From the NCBI GenBank assembly GCA_015058875.1, contig SVBN01000011.1, positions 1-55,197 of the forward strand: DNA of 55,197 bases, written 5' to 3'. The translations under genes and the position numbers were made by a program. The DNA comes from Erysipelotrichaceae bacterium. Lineage in GTDB: Bacteria > Bacillota_I > Bacilli_A > Erysipelotrichales > Erysipelotrichaceae. Under the pieces are notes generated by a model, which was not told the DNA's origin, ran no database searches, and saw nothing but the letters and a program-made list of their open reading frames with translations. Of the stretch, positions 27,499 to 35,827 are shown piece by piece. Within the stretch, counting starts at the first letter, position 1, and each line of letters starts with the position of its first letter.

Positions 27499-27854
27499 AG
27501 AATCTGACCTGTATTATATGCCCGAACGGATGCCGGCTGGAAATTGATGAAAACGATCATGTTTCGGGAAATCTCTGTCCGCGCGGCACTGACTTCGCAC
27601 TGCAGGAGCTGAAGAACCCGCAGCGCAGTGTATCGACGACCTGCCGGACTGTATTCCCGGGAATTCCGGTCGTACCGGTCAGAACCGAACGGGAAGTACC
27701 GAAGCGGATGATGAAGGAGATCGTCCGGGAAGTAAGCAGAATCGTCATAGATCAAAAGATGGACATAGGTGATACGGTTGCGGAGAACATACTGGATACC
27801 GGTGTGAATGTCATTCTCTGTACAGACCGTCTGAAGGAGGCAGGCAATGAGTGA
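27495..27854 (+). CDS. DUF1667 domain protein
   Basis: The 119-residue protein starts MKNLTCIICPNGCRLEID with Cys6, 9 and 13, plus Cys28 in GNLCPRG, a four-cysteine site likely to bind iron-sulfur or zinc. The rest (TTCRTVFPGIPVVPVRTEREVPKRMM) is the DUF1667 core. It is a small accessory subunit of the GlpA/oxidoreductase pair, overlapping its neighbours by 4 and 8 bases. Its function is not established. Confidence 0.88.
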   Translation: MKNLTCIICPNGCRLEIDENDHVSGNLCPRGTDFALQELKNPQRSVSTTCRTVFPGIPVVPVRTEREVPKRMMKEIVREVSRIVIDQKMDIGDTVAENILDTGVNVILCTDRLKEAGNE

Positions 27855-28662
27855 ACGTTTTGCAAGAGGCAGATCTGCGGAAGTATTCCGGATTGATGAT
27901 CGCAAAGTAATGAAACTGTTTTTCGAAGATTATCCGCGGGAATATGCCGAAAAGGAATTCAGAAACACAAAAATCGCTTCCGATCTCGGATGTACGCCGA
28001 TGAGGGTGTATGAGATGGTCGAAAAGGACGGACGATGCGGATTTATCATGGATTACATCGACGGCGTATCTCAGAATGACATGCCTTCAAAAAATCCTGC
28101 CTATCTTCTCAAAGGCGGCAAAGACCTCGCCCGCTGTCATGTCCGGGTCCAATCGAAGCAGTCACCGGAACTGGAAGATATACGGACCATGTGCGCGGAT
28201 CTGCTGAAGGATGAAACCATGTCCTTTCTGAGCGAAGAGGAAAAGCGGAGAGCGGAAAACTACCTGCTGTCTCTTCCCGAAGAGAACACGGTCCTGCATC
28301 TGGACTTTCATACCGGCAATGTCCTTGTGGACAGAACAGGAAACTGTTTTGTCATTGACTGGATGACTGCCGCCAGAGGAAACCGGGCAGTCGAGGAAGC
28401 GATGATGGAATTTCTCTTTTCCGAAGCGGAACTGTTTCCGGAGGCCGGAAAACTGCAGAAAGCATTCTTCGCGGCGGTCCGCGGATATATCGGGAAACAG
28501 TTTTTCAAAGAATATCAGAAACTGACGCCGCTCTCCTCAGACGAAACCGACCGGTACCGCCTTCCGGCACTGATCATCAGAAGAAGCTGGAATATCGACT
28601 TTGAAAAGCCATATCTGACCGGAACAATCCGGGAACTGATCCGGAAGTACGGCATATTATGA
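27847..28662 (+). CDS. APH-fold phosphotransferase (small-molecule kinase)
   Basis: The 271-residue protein has the aminoglycoside/choline kinase fold: an N-lobe GRSAEVFRIDDRKVMKLF (nucleotide loop and Lys), the catalytic loop HLDFHTGNVLVD (HxDxxxxN) and the metal-binding VIDWMTAARGN. It resembles the TIGR02172 group. Inside an aldolase/dehydrogenase operon it more likely phosphorylates a sugar, polyol or methylthioribose-like compound than an antibiotic; this is inferred. It starts 8 bases inside the DUF1667 gene behind GGAGG and overlaps the next gene by 4. Confidence 0.82.
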   Translation: MSERFARGRSAEVFRIDDRKVMKLFFEDYPREYAEKEFRNTKIASDLGCTPMRVYEMVEKDGRCGFIMDYIDGVSQNDMPSKNPAYLLKGGKDLARCHVRVQSKQSPELEDIRTMCADLLKDETMSFLSEEEKRRAENYLLSLPEENTVLHLDFHTGNVLVDRTGNCFVIDWMTAARGNRAVEEAMMEFLFSEAELFPEAGKLQKAFFAAVRGYIGKQFFKEYQKLTPLSSDETDRYRLPALIIRRSWNIDFEKPYLTGTIRELIRKYGIL

Positions 28663-30419
28663 GACCGGACAGACTGCAGAAAAAACTGCTGGAAATCGAT
28701 CCCGGAATCCGGGTATCGGAAGTCAATGGCTGTATCCGGCTGGAAGGGGAAGTCGACGACTGGCAGAAAGCCGTGAAAGCAGGGCAGACTGCTGTTGATA
28801 AGAAACGGTACCTCGGCGTGCTGAACGATATCCGGCTGAAGGGATTTGAACAGAAAGCCGTCCTGCCTGAGATCCATGACTTGAAATATGACAGCAGACA
28901 TTGCGACGTGCTGATCATCGGCGGCGGAGTGACCGGATGCGCCGCTGCCAGAGAACTGGCGAAATACCAGCTGGATATTCTTCTTGTCGAAAAGGGGCCG
29001 GATGTCGCTTCGGGACAGTCTTCAAGAAACGGCGGTGTACTTCATACCGGCATCAACTTTTCAAAGAATTCGCAGAAGCTGAAATACTGCGTCCGGGGAA
29101 ACACGATGTACCGGCAGCTTTCCGACGATCTGCATGTACCGTATGAGAACACCGGACAGATCACATTTGCCAGGACAAAGTGGGAAATGGCTGCTCTGAG
29201 GTATGTACAGAGTACTGCCTTATCCAAAGGCGTCGTCCGCACGAAAATCATGTCCCGGGATGAACTGAGGCAGTATGAGCCCTCCGTCCCCGACTGGAGC
29301 ATCGGCGGTCTCTATATGGGCACCGGAGGAATTACCTGCCCGCATAAAATGACAATTGCCCTGGCAGAAAACGCAGCGGAAAACGGTGCTGAAATTGCCC
29401 TGAACACTGCTGTGCTTTCAATGACAAAGGAAAACGGAACAATTACAGAAGTTGTTACAAACCGGGGAACAATTTATCCCAAAGCGGTAGTCAACGCGGC
29501 AGGCGTATATGCGGATGTGATTGCGGACATGGCCGGGGACCGGACATTTACCATTCATCCGCGGATCGGCACCGACCTGATCACGGATAAAAAGCTCAGA
29601 TGGATGGCCAATTCCAGTCTCGGCAAAACACCGTTCACGCTCAGCCCTGAACAGCTGAAGGAAATTCCCGATGATCCGGTATCAAGAGTGAAGGCAATTC
29701 TGAAGAATATGCATTCCCATTCCAAGGGAATCGGGCTCATTCATGCTTCGGACGGCAATGTGCTGATCGGTCCGAACGCCGATGAAGTACCTGACCGGGA
29801 GGACACTTCCACAGACCGTGAAACCTGTGAACACATCATCCGTGTCCAGCAGGAAGTACAGCCCGCATTAAGGAAATCGGATATCATCGCATATTTTACC
29901 GGCGTCAGAAGCCCGACCTATGAAGAAGACTTTGTCGTAAGAAAAGGAATATTTACGGAGAATATCTTTGAGGCTGCCGGCATACAGTCTCCCGGACTGA
30001 CCGCAGCTCCGGCAATCGCCGCGGATATTGCCCGGTGGGTCAGGGAGTATCTGGAAACATTCATGGAAGTACAAGAAAATCCTTTCTTTAATCCGAAGCG
30101 GAAATATAAACCGGTTCTTTCCGAACTGAATGTGGAAGAGCGGGACCGGCTGATTCATGAAAATCCGGATTACGGTGAAATTATCTGCCGGTGCGAATGC
30201 ATTTCCAAAGGCGAAATCCTGGATGCACTGCGCTCACCGGTGCCGGTATATACGGCGGATGCCGTCAAACGCAGAGTCCGGTGCGGCATGGGCAGATGCC
30301 AGGGCGGATTCTGTCTGCCGCATGTCATGGAAATCATCTCGGAAGAAACCGGACTGCCTCCGGAAGAGATCGTGAAATCTTCCTCCGGGAGCACGATCAT
30401 CTTCAGCAAAACCAAATAA
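28659..30419 (+). CDS. GlpA-like FAD dehydrogenase with N-terminal BON-like and C-terminal BFD Fe-S domains
   Basis: This 586-residue protein carries three parts. Residues 1-70 look like a BON domain (VNGCIRLEGEVDDW, then YLGVLNDIRLKG). Residues 82-460 form a DAO-type FAD dehydrogenase (VLIIGGGVTGCAAARELA, GQSSRNGGVLHTGI), like glycerol-3-phosphate dehydrogenase. The end is a BFD 2Fe-2S domain (IICRCECISKGEI and RCGMGRCQGGFC). It probably oxidises a polyol phosphate or hydroxy acid to a ketone, with electrons passed to the operon's other oxidoreductase. It closes the operon before a terminator. Confidence 0.87.
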   Translation: MRPDRLQKKLLEIDPGIRVSEVNGCIRLEGEVDDWQKAVKAGQTAVDKKRYLGVLNDIRLKGFEQKAVLPEIHDLKYDSRHCDVLIIGGGVTGCAAARELAKYQLDILLVEKGPDVASGQSSRNGGVLHTGINFSKNSQKLKYCVRGNTMYRQLSDDLHVPYENTGQITFARTKWEMAALRYVQSTALSKGVVRTKIMSRDELRQYEPSVPDWSIGGLYMGTGGITCPHKMTIALAENAAENGAEIALNTAVLSMTKENGTITEVVTNRGTIYPKAVVNAAGVYADVIADMAGDRTFTIHPRIGTDLITDKKLRWMANSSLGKTPFTLSPEQLKEIPDDPVSRVKAILKNMHSHSKGIGLIHASDGNVLIGPNADEVPDREDTSTDRETCEHIIRVQQEVQPALRKSDIIAYFTGVRSPTYEEDFVVRKGIFTENIFEAAGIQSPGLTAAPAIAADIARWVREYLETFMEVQENPFFNPKRKYKPVLSELNVEERDRLIHENPDYGEIICRCECISKGEILDALRSPVPVYTADAVKRRVRCGMGRCQGGFCLPHVMEIISEETGLPPEEIVKSSSGSTIIFSKTK

Positions 30420-30424
30420 CCGGC

Positions 30425-30474
30425 ACTCCCTGATCATGCACAGCGGCAACGCGGAATGATCAGGGAGTTTTCTT
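30425..30474 (+). terminator. terminator after the aldolase/GlpA-like operon
   Basis: ACTCCCTGATCA (30425-30436) and TGATCAGGGAGT (30457-30468) form a perfect 12-bp stem with a 20-base loop, followed by TTTTCTTT. Confidence 0.85.
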
Positions 30475-30562
30475 TCGGAAAAATCGGATAAATATCCGGT
30501 GCATTCCGACAGCAGGCTTCAGACATTGTGCTATGATATCCGGGTTGAAGGGGGATATGATC

Positions 30563-31924
30563 ATGAGTACGGCAAAAAAGACAACGACAAGAGATCTGAC
30601 AAGCGGAAATATCGCAAAGCACATCCTGCTTTTCTCACTCCCGCTGATGCTCGGAAACATCTTCCAGATGCTTTACAACACGGTAGACTCGATTGTGGTA
30701 GGAAACTTCGTCGGCACCGAAGCACTGGCAGCCGTGGGATCCACCACCATGATCGTTAATCTGTTCGTCTTCTTCTTCAACGGATTCTCCGTCGGAGCCG
30801 GTGTCGTCATCGGCAAATACTTCGGCGGCAGAGAAATGAAGAAACTTCATGATACGGTTGAGACCGTCATGACATCCTCTTTTATCCTGTGCGTACTGTT
30901 TACGATTATCAGCGTTACCGGCGTAAAGCCGATGCTGAGATTCATGTCCACTCCGGATAATGTCTTCGATCAGGCGGTTACCTATCTGAGAATCTATTTT
31001 ATGGGTATTTCCGGACTGCTGATATACAACATCGGCAGCGGTATTCTGCGTGCGGTAGGCGATTCCACCAGACCGCTGTATTTCCTGATCCTGACCAGCG
31101 TGATGAATATCATCCTCGACCTTGCGTTTGTCATCTTCTTCCATATGGGCATTGCCGGCGTAGCCCTGGCAACAATCATCTCACAGGCAGTATCCGCTGT
31201 TCTGATCCTGTTCCTGCTGGTGCGGACAGAGGATATTTACCGGTTTGAATGGAAGGATATGCAGATCAGTTTCTCCATTCTGCGCCAGGTATTCGCCGTC
31301 GGTCTGCCGGCCGCAATTCAGTCGGTCATCACCGCGTTCTCCAATATCTTTGTCCAGTCCTATATCAACTATTTCGGATCCGGTGTCATGGCCGGATGGA
31401 GCTGCTATAACAAGATCGACATGTTTATCATGCTGCCGATGAACAGCATGGCGCTTGCCGCAACGACATTCGTCTCCCAGAACATCGGTGCCGGACAGAA
31501 CAAACGGGCAAACGACGGAACAAAAACAACGATTCTGCTTTCGCTCGGAATCACTGCCGTCATTGCTGCAGGCATATTCACATTTGCGCCGGCTGCGGTA
31601 TCACTGTTTACCCAGGATCAGGAAGTGATAGATTACGGATCCATGTTCCTGAGAACCAATGTGTTCTTCCTGCTGTTCAACTGCATCAACCATGTACTCG
31701 CCGGTGCCCTGCGCGGACGCGGAGATTCCCGTGCACCGATGATTATCATGCTCACAGGATTCGTGGCAATCCGTCAGACCTATCTGTTCATAGTGACACG
31801 GTTCATCGCCAATACTCCGAGACTTGTCGGATTCGGCTATCCGGTCGGCTGGTTTATTACCTGTGTTCTTGAAGTCACTTACTTCATGATCCGCTGGAAC
31901 AAAAAGACACAGGCATCAGACTGA
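30563..31924 (+). CDS. MATE family efflux transporter
   Basis: The start at 30563 is chosen because AAGGGGG lies 8 bases upstream (30557 would be only 2 away); this gives 453 residues. It opens DLTSGNIAKHILLFSLPLMLGNIFQMLYNTVDSIVVGN and has about 12 membrane segments, as in gene 11445. It would export a toxic compound or metabolite by ion antiport. It is a single gene after the terminator at 30425. Its end overlaps the convergent HD gene by 9 bases. Confidence 0.92.
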   Translation: MSTAKKTTTRDLTSGNIAKHILLFSLPLMLGNIFQMLYNTVDSIVVGNFVGTEALAAVGSTTMIVNLFVFFFNGFSVGAGVVIGKYFGGREMKKLHDTVETVMTSSFILCVLFTIISVTGVKPMLRFMSTPDNVFDQAVTYLRIYFMGISGLLIYNIGSGILRAVGDSTRPLYFLILTSVMNIILDLAFVIFFHMGIAGVALATIISQAVSAVLILFLLVRTEDIYRFEWKDMQISFSILRQVFAVGLPAAIQSVITAFSNIFVQSYINYFGSGVMAGWSCYNKIDMFIMLPMNSMALAATTFVSQNIGAGQNKRANDGTKTTILLSLGITAVIAAGIFTFAPAAVSLFTQDQEVIDYGSMFLRTNVFFLLFNCINHVLAGALRGRGDSRAPMIIMLTGFVAIRQTYLFIVTRFIANTPRLVGFGYPVGWFITCVLEVTYFMIRWNKKTQASD

Positions 31925-32482
31925 TTCCCGTTCAATCTTTTCCAGAGTTTCTTCCAGAACTGCCTTTCTGAGATTCGTCAGCCATTCGGAAAAGGCGACA
32001 GTTTCAAAAGCATAGGTTTTATTCAGCTCATATTCATGATCCGCCCAGGTATCAAGCGGGGACTCATTATGCTGGATCAGAGCTTCCAGCTTGTCCAGTG
32101 CCTTATATATCTTTGATTCAAGGGTTACCTGAGCATTCATCTCATCATATAATGCCGTCATATCCGCAGATATTTCAGAGGGCAGACCTGCAACCCATCC
32201 GGCAAGCAGTTCGTCCTCTGTTTTTCTGTCCCGATCGGTTTTGATAAAGGTCGGTATATCTCCGGTAAAGCATTCACCGAGATCGTGAATCAGGCACATA
32301 TCAATCACCTTATCCATATCCGCATCCGGAAACTCATGTCTCAGCAGAAATGCCATCAATGAAATACGCCAGCTGTGTTCCGCCACGCTTTCAGTTCTCC
32401 GGTTTGATGTCGTACAGTGTCTTTCCGCATCTTTCAGCTTTTCCGCCGTATGCAGTATTTCCAGATATTCCTTCGCATTCAT
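31916..32482 (-). CDS. HD-domain phosphohydrolase (YfbR/5'-deoxynucleotidase-like)
   Basis: I start at the ATG at 32482 (GAAAGAGG upstream), giving 188 residues beginning MNAKEYLEILHTAEKLKD. The HD signature is present: AEHSWRISLMAFLL gives the first His, MCLIHDLGECFTGD the HD pair, and a later Asp lies in the C-terminal helices. The family hydrolyses deoxynucleoside monophosphates or other phosphates. It overlaps the convergent MATE gene by 9 bases at the 3' ends. Confidence 0.87.
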   Translation of the reverse strand: MNAKEYLEILHTAEKLKDAERHCTTSNRRTESVAEHSWRISLMAFLLRHEFPDADMDKVIDMCLIHDLGECFTGDIPTFIKTDRDRKTEDELLAGWVAGLPSEISADMTALYDEMNAQVTLESKIYKALDKLEALIQHNESPLDTWADHEYELNKTYAFETVAFSEWLTNLRKAVLEETLEKIERESV

Positions 32483-32570
32483 CTGTTTACCTCTTTCTTC
32501 AGGATACCGCTGATACAATCGTCAGCGGATTCCGGCTCTTGATTTCATTCTTGCAGTAAGTTTATCAAAA

Positions 32571-32600
32571 AACATAAAGAAAGGGGATTCCGCAATCCCC
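32571..32600 (-). terminator. terminator downstream of the small kinase gene
   Basis: GGGGATT (32583-32589) pairs with AATCCCC (32594-32600). Read leftward it is followed by TTTCTTTATG and a T-run. A second stem, ATCTGAT/ATCAGAT with TTTTTT after it on the plus strand, lies around 32655-32695 and has no obvious gene to serve. Confidence 0.65.
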
Positions 32601-32694
32601 TGTAAATATATGGCGGAACTCAGGAAAGTTCAGACGAACCCTTCACAGCTATAAGAGATTATCTGATCATCATCCTGACAATCAGATTTTTTGA

Positions 32695-33231
32695 TTACCC
32701 GCGGTTCCGGAGATATTCTTCAAACTCCGGCGTTCTGCTCCAATACCTGATGCCCCAGTTTTCAAAGCTCCATTCGTCCATATACAGATTACATTCATAA
32801 TCTACATAGTAAAGAAGGTGATCCTGAACAACAAAATTCGTCGGGAAATAATCGATGTTTAATCCCGATGCTTTTGCCAGTTCAGCCATTTCCCGAACCT
32901 GACTCAGGTATGGATCGGCAGATCTGCCTTCGCAAAGCATCTCAAAAATCGTCGGCCCGTCAATGTATTCCTTGACAATAATCTCTGCCGCATCATCGAC
33001 AGAAATCATTGCCGGAATTCTGATGCCTGCTTCCTTCAATCTTATGTAATCATTTTTCTCTGATTCAATCTTGTTGCCGAATGTATAGTAATTGCATGGC
33101 TCATGATGGATTTGCTTCAAAACTACTCTCCGGTCACAGGACAAAGCAAGATAAGAGTAACCGCCCTTTCCGTGTCCTAATAGTTTTAAAATCTGATAAT
33201 CTGTCCCCTTAACGCTGATAACATTTTTCAT
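32695..33231 (-). CDS. small protein-kinase-fold protein
   Basis: From the ATG at 33231, 178 residues begin MKNVISVKGTDYQILKLLGHGKGGYSYLA, with a glycine-rich loop, then VVLKQI (ATP Lys), NIDYFPTNFVV (catalytic Asp and Asn) and YYVDYECNLY (the DFG-equivalent). This is a compact RIO/Bud32-like or aminoglycoside-kinase-like kinase. The base composition is clearly more AT-rich than its neighbours, the ribosome-binding site is weak, and a tRNA lies just upstream, which fits acquisition by transfer. The substrate is unknown. A TATAAT on its strand (33263-33268) suggests its own promoter. Confidence 0.72.
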   Translation of the reverse strand: MKNVISVKGTDYQILKLLGHGKGGYSYLALSCDRRVVLKQIHHEPCNYYTFGNKIESEKNDYIRLKEAGIRIPAMISVDDAAEIIVKEYIDGPTIFEMLCEGRSADPYLSQVREMAELAKASGLNIDYFPTNFVVQDHLLYYVDYECNLYMDEWSFENWGIRYWSRTPEFEEYLRNRG

Positions 33232-33270
33232 TTCAAACTCACAAATCCCGATATGTCTGTAATTATTATA

Positions 33271-33296
33271 CAAAAAACAGGACTTTTCAGTCCTGT
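33271..33296 (-). terminator. terminator of the tRNA-Ala transcript
   Basis: Read leftward, ACAGGACT-gaaa-AGTCCTGT is followed by TTTTT directly after the tRNA 3' end. Confidence 0.85.
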
Positions 33297-33306
33297 CTTC
33301 TGTCAA

Positions 33307-33382
33307 TGGTGGAGCTGAAGAGACTCGAACTCTCTACCTCATCGCTGCCAGCGATGCGCTCTCCCAGGTGAGCTACAACCCC
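33307..33382 (-). tRNA. tRNA-Ala (anticodon GGC)
   Basis: The reverse strand folds as a 76-base tRNA: acceptor GGGGTTG with CAGCTCC (two wobbles), D arm GCTC/GAGC, anticodon stem CATCG/CGATG with loop CTGGCAG (anticodon GGC), T arm with TTCGAGT, and an encoded CCA end. GGC reads the GCC and GCU alanine codons. Confidence 0.95.
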
Positions 33383-33392
33383 ACAGGCAAGA

Positions 33393-33420
33393 AATATAAT
33401 AACATAAGTATGTATGTAAA
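33393..33420 (-). promoter_or_regulatory. promoter of tRNA-Ala
   Basis: On the minus strand TTTACA (33420-33415), a 16-base spacer and TATATT (33398-33393) lie just before the tRNA 5' end. Confidence 0.65.
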
Positions 33421-33447
33421 AAACAGGGTATTCATGAAAATTCATTA

Positions 33448-33640
33448 TTCACTTTCTGAAAAGATACGGTATAATAATCTCAAGTCAGACAAGTACCCTG
33501 TTTTATACAGCTTGTTGTGATTTTCTGCTATTGTGTATGTTGATACCGGCCTGCTATCTTCCGCTGATTCAGCAGACCGGTCAGCATAAGAAAGAAGCAG
33601 CGACCTCGTGTCAATGCTTCTTTTCTGTTTAATTTTCCCT
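33448..33640 (+). ncRNA. candidate structured small RNA (6S-like) with its own promoter
   Basis: This fills the 315-base gap between tRNA-Ala and the transporter gene. TTCACT (33448-33453), 16 bases and TATAAT (33470-33475) predict a start near 33482. The transcript can form one long imperfect hairpin. Its outer stem is 33512-33520 with 33606-33614, then CTGCT/AGCAG (33525-33529 and 33596-33600). A central bubble follows (33530-33536 and 33588-33595), then ATGTTG/CAGCAT and an apical ACCGG-c-CTGCT stem (33545-33581). A rod with a central bubble is the shape of 6S RNA, but no conserved 6S sequence was recognised. TGCTTC-TTTT near 33615 could end it. No coding frame is convincing. Confidence 0.4.
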
Positions 33641-33697
33641 GTTTTGTGTGAATCAGAAAGAAAATAAAGGTATGATAGTAGTAATCGGGGGCCTTTT

Positions 33698-34945
33698 ATG
33701 AAATCGAAATTAACATCATTGGAACGGAACTGGGTGCTTTATGACGTCGCCAATTCCGCATTTACGCTGCTCGTCACGACCATCATGCCGCTTTATTTTA
33801 ATTCCCTGGCGGAAAACGCCGGACTGTCATCCGTTGATTACATGGCATACTGGGGATACGGTGCCTCTGCCGCTACATTAATTGTTGCACTGATGGGACC
33901 GATTCTCGGAACCATTACCGATAACAAGGGATTCAAGAAGCCGATCTTTGTCGCTTCGATTCTGATCGGTGCCGTGCTCTGCATTTCGCTTGGATTTGCC
34001 AGACAGTGGCTGTTCTTCCTGATTGTATTCGTCATTGCCAAGGCAAGCTACTCCGCAAGCCTGATCTTCTATGATTCCATGCTCGGTGATGTAACGACCG
34101 AAGACAGAATGGATAATGTTTCCTCACTGGGATATGCATGGGGATATATCGGCAGCTGTGTACCGTTTATCTTCTGCCTGGTATTGATCCTGATGGGCGG
34201 AAAGATCGGTATTCCGACCGGTACCGCCATGACCATTTCATTTATTATCACAGCCGCATGGTGGATCATCTTCTCTCTGCCGCTGATCCGGACCTATAAG
34301 CAGATCCATTATGTGGAGCGCAGTTCTGCACCGGCGGTATCCGAATCTTTCGCAAGACTCTGGAATACACTGAAGAATGTTTCCAGAGAGAAAAATGTAT
34401 TTATCTTCCTGCTGGCGTTCTTCTTCTATATCGACGGCGTCTACACCATTATTGATATGGCTACCGCATACGGTTCCGCACTCGGTCTGGACAGCACCGG
34501 TCTTCTGCTGGCGCTGCTGGTCACACAGTTTGTCGCATTCCCGTTTGCAATCCTCTTCGGCAGACTTGCCCAGAAGTATAACACCGCAGCACTCATTACC
34601 GTATGTATCTTTGCCTATCTCGGCATCGCCATATATGCAATCTTCCTGAAGGAACAGTATCAGTTCTGGATTCTGGCGGTATGCGTCGGCATGTTCCAGG
34701 GCGGTGTTCAGGCATTGTCCAGATCCTACTTCACAAAGATTATTCCGCCGGAGCGTTCCGGAGAATACTTCGGTCTGTATGATATCTGCGGAAAGGGCGC
34801 CGCTTTCATGGGCACAACCATCGTCAGCCTGGCTTCCCAGATTACCGGTGACCTGAACAAGGGCGTCGGCATGATCTCGCTGTTCTTTGTGGCAGGCATC
34901 ATCCTCTTCCGCAAGGCAGCCTCCCTGAACAAAGATCTGATGTAG
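33698..34945 (+). CDS. UMF1-family MFS transporter (Atg22-like)
   Basis: The 415-residue protein has about 12 membrane spans. It carries the UMF1 signature at its N-terminus (ERNWVLYDVANSAFTLLVTTI) and a DNKGFKKP loop after the second span region. It ends with the family's YFTKIIPPERSGEYFGLYDICGKGAAFMG stretch. UMF1 proteins are related to yeast Atg22 amino-acid effluxers; the bacterial substrate is unknown. The leader has TATGAT and GGGGG boxes. A terminator follows, so it is a single gene. Confidence 0.9.
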   Translation: MKSKLTSLERNWVLYDVANSAFTLLVTTIMPLYFNSLAENAGLSSVDYMAYWGYGASAATLIVALMGPILGTITDNKGFKKPIFVASILIGAVLCISLGFARQWLFFLIVFVIAKASYSASLIFYDSMLGDVTTEDRMDNVSSLGYAWGYIGSCVPFIFCLVLILMGGKIGIPTGTAMTISFIITAAWWIIFSLPLIRTYKQIHYVERSSAPAVSESFARLWNTLKNVSREKNVFIFLLAFFFYIDGVYTIIDMATAYGSALGLDSTGLLLALLVTQFVAFPFAILFGRLAQKYNTAALITVCIFAYLGIAIYAIFLKEQYQFWILAVCVGMFQGGVQALSRSYFTKIIPPERSGEYFGLYDICGKGAAFMGTTIVSLASQITGDLNKGVGMISLFFVAGIILFRKAASLNKDLM

Positions 34946-34950
34946 TACGG

Positions 34951-34978
34951 ATCATCCGGGAAACCGGATGATTTTATT
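34951..34978 (+). terminator. terminator after the UMF1-type gene
   Basis: ATCATCCGG (34951-34959) pairs with CCGGATGAT (34964-34972), with TTTATTT after it. Confidence 0.85.
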
Positions 34979-34996
34979 TCCCGGTAAATGACAGAT

Positions 34997-35026
34997 TTGA
35001 CTTTCGGAAGAAAGCAAACAGATAAT
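34997..35026 (+). promoter_or_regulatory. promoter placing the transcript start at a start codon
   Basis: TTGACT (34997-35002), an 18-base spacer and GATAAT (35021-35026) predict transcription from about 35033, which is the A of the ATG chosen for the next gene. Confidence 0.5.
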
Positions 35027-35032
35027 AGATAT

Positions 35033-35824
35033 ATGGAAAAAGAACATGATTCCGGTGAAGTTCTGCTGTACGAAAGCAGATATGTCGACGGAAAACAGGT
35101 CAGAGTATATGACATGGATGACAGCTGGCACTCAGCGGTATATGTGGAACCGGGCCATCATTTTGATCTTGTGTTTGAATATACAAAAAAGTTCAATCTG
35201 ATCTTTGAACACATCCGGAAGGACGCATCCATCCTGATGATCGGAGGGGGAGCCTATTCCTGCCCGAAATATATGATCAGCCATTATCCCGGGACAAAGA
35301 TCACCGTAGTGGATATTGATCCGGAAAGCTTCCGCATTGCCGAAAAGTATTTCTTTCTGGATGAACTGATTGAACAGTATGATCCCATCCGGAAGGGCAG
35401 ACTGGTTCCGGTTACGCTGGACGGCAGATATTATCTTGAAACATCCGCGCAGACCTTCGATGCAATTATCGATGACGCCTTCTATGGTTTCATGCCGGTC
35501 TTTGAACTGAAAACATATGAGGCAATGGAAAGCATTAAGGAACATCTCAACCCGGGCGGAATCTATTGTGCCAATCTGCCGGGATATATGGATCTCAATG
35601 AATCCGAATATCTCCTGCGGACACTGAAAACAGCACAGCAGGTCTTCCGGCATGTGCTGCTGGTTCAGGCATATACCCTGGGATCGGATATTACATGCAA
35701 TTATGTCATGTTCGCCTCGGATACCTGTGATCATCTGAGCGATATGATGGAATACGATGTTTCCGGCTGCGATGTTATTTATGATGAAGAACTGGATGAT
35801 CTGAGAGAAAACTATGACTTCTGA
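35033..35824 (+). CDS. spermidine synthase-like methyltransferase-fold protein
   Basis: The ATG at 35033 gives 263 residues; an upstream ATG at 34988 would give 278 but lies before the likely promoter. The Rossmann loop is ILMIGGGAYSCPKYMI, followed by VVDIDPESFRIAEKYF (ribose-binding acidic residue), DGRYYLET and AIIDDAFYG, as in SpeE-type aminopropyltransferases and related fused enzymes. The substrate could be a polyamine or something else. There is no ribosome-binding site before 35033, consistent with leaderless translation. A bidirectional terminator follows. Confidence 0.78.
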   Translation: MEKEHDSGEVLLYESRYVDGKQVRVYDMDDSWHSAVYVEPGHHFDLVFEYTKKFNLIFEHIRKDASILMIGGGAYSCPKYMISHYPGTKITVVDIDPESFRIAEKYFFLDELIEQYDPIRKGRLVPVTLDGRYYLETSAQTFDAIIDDAFYGFMPVFELKTYEAMESIKEHLNPGGIYCANLPGYMDLNESEYLLRTLKTAQQVFRHVLLVQAYTLGSDITCNYVMFASDTCDHLSDMMEYDVSGCDVIYDEELDDLRENYDF

Positions 35825-35827
35825 AAA

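Noticed and set aside
32655..32695. Plus-strand hairpin with T-run after the HD and before the kinase gene
   Set aside because: No plus-strand gene ends here; it may be incidental.
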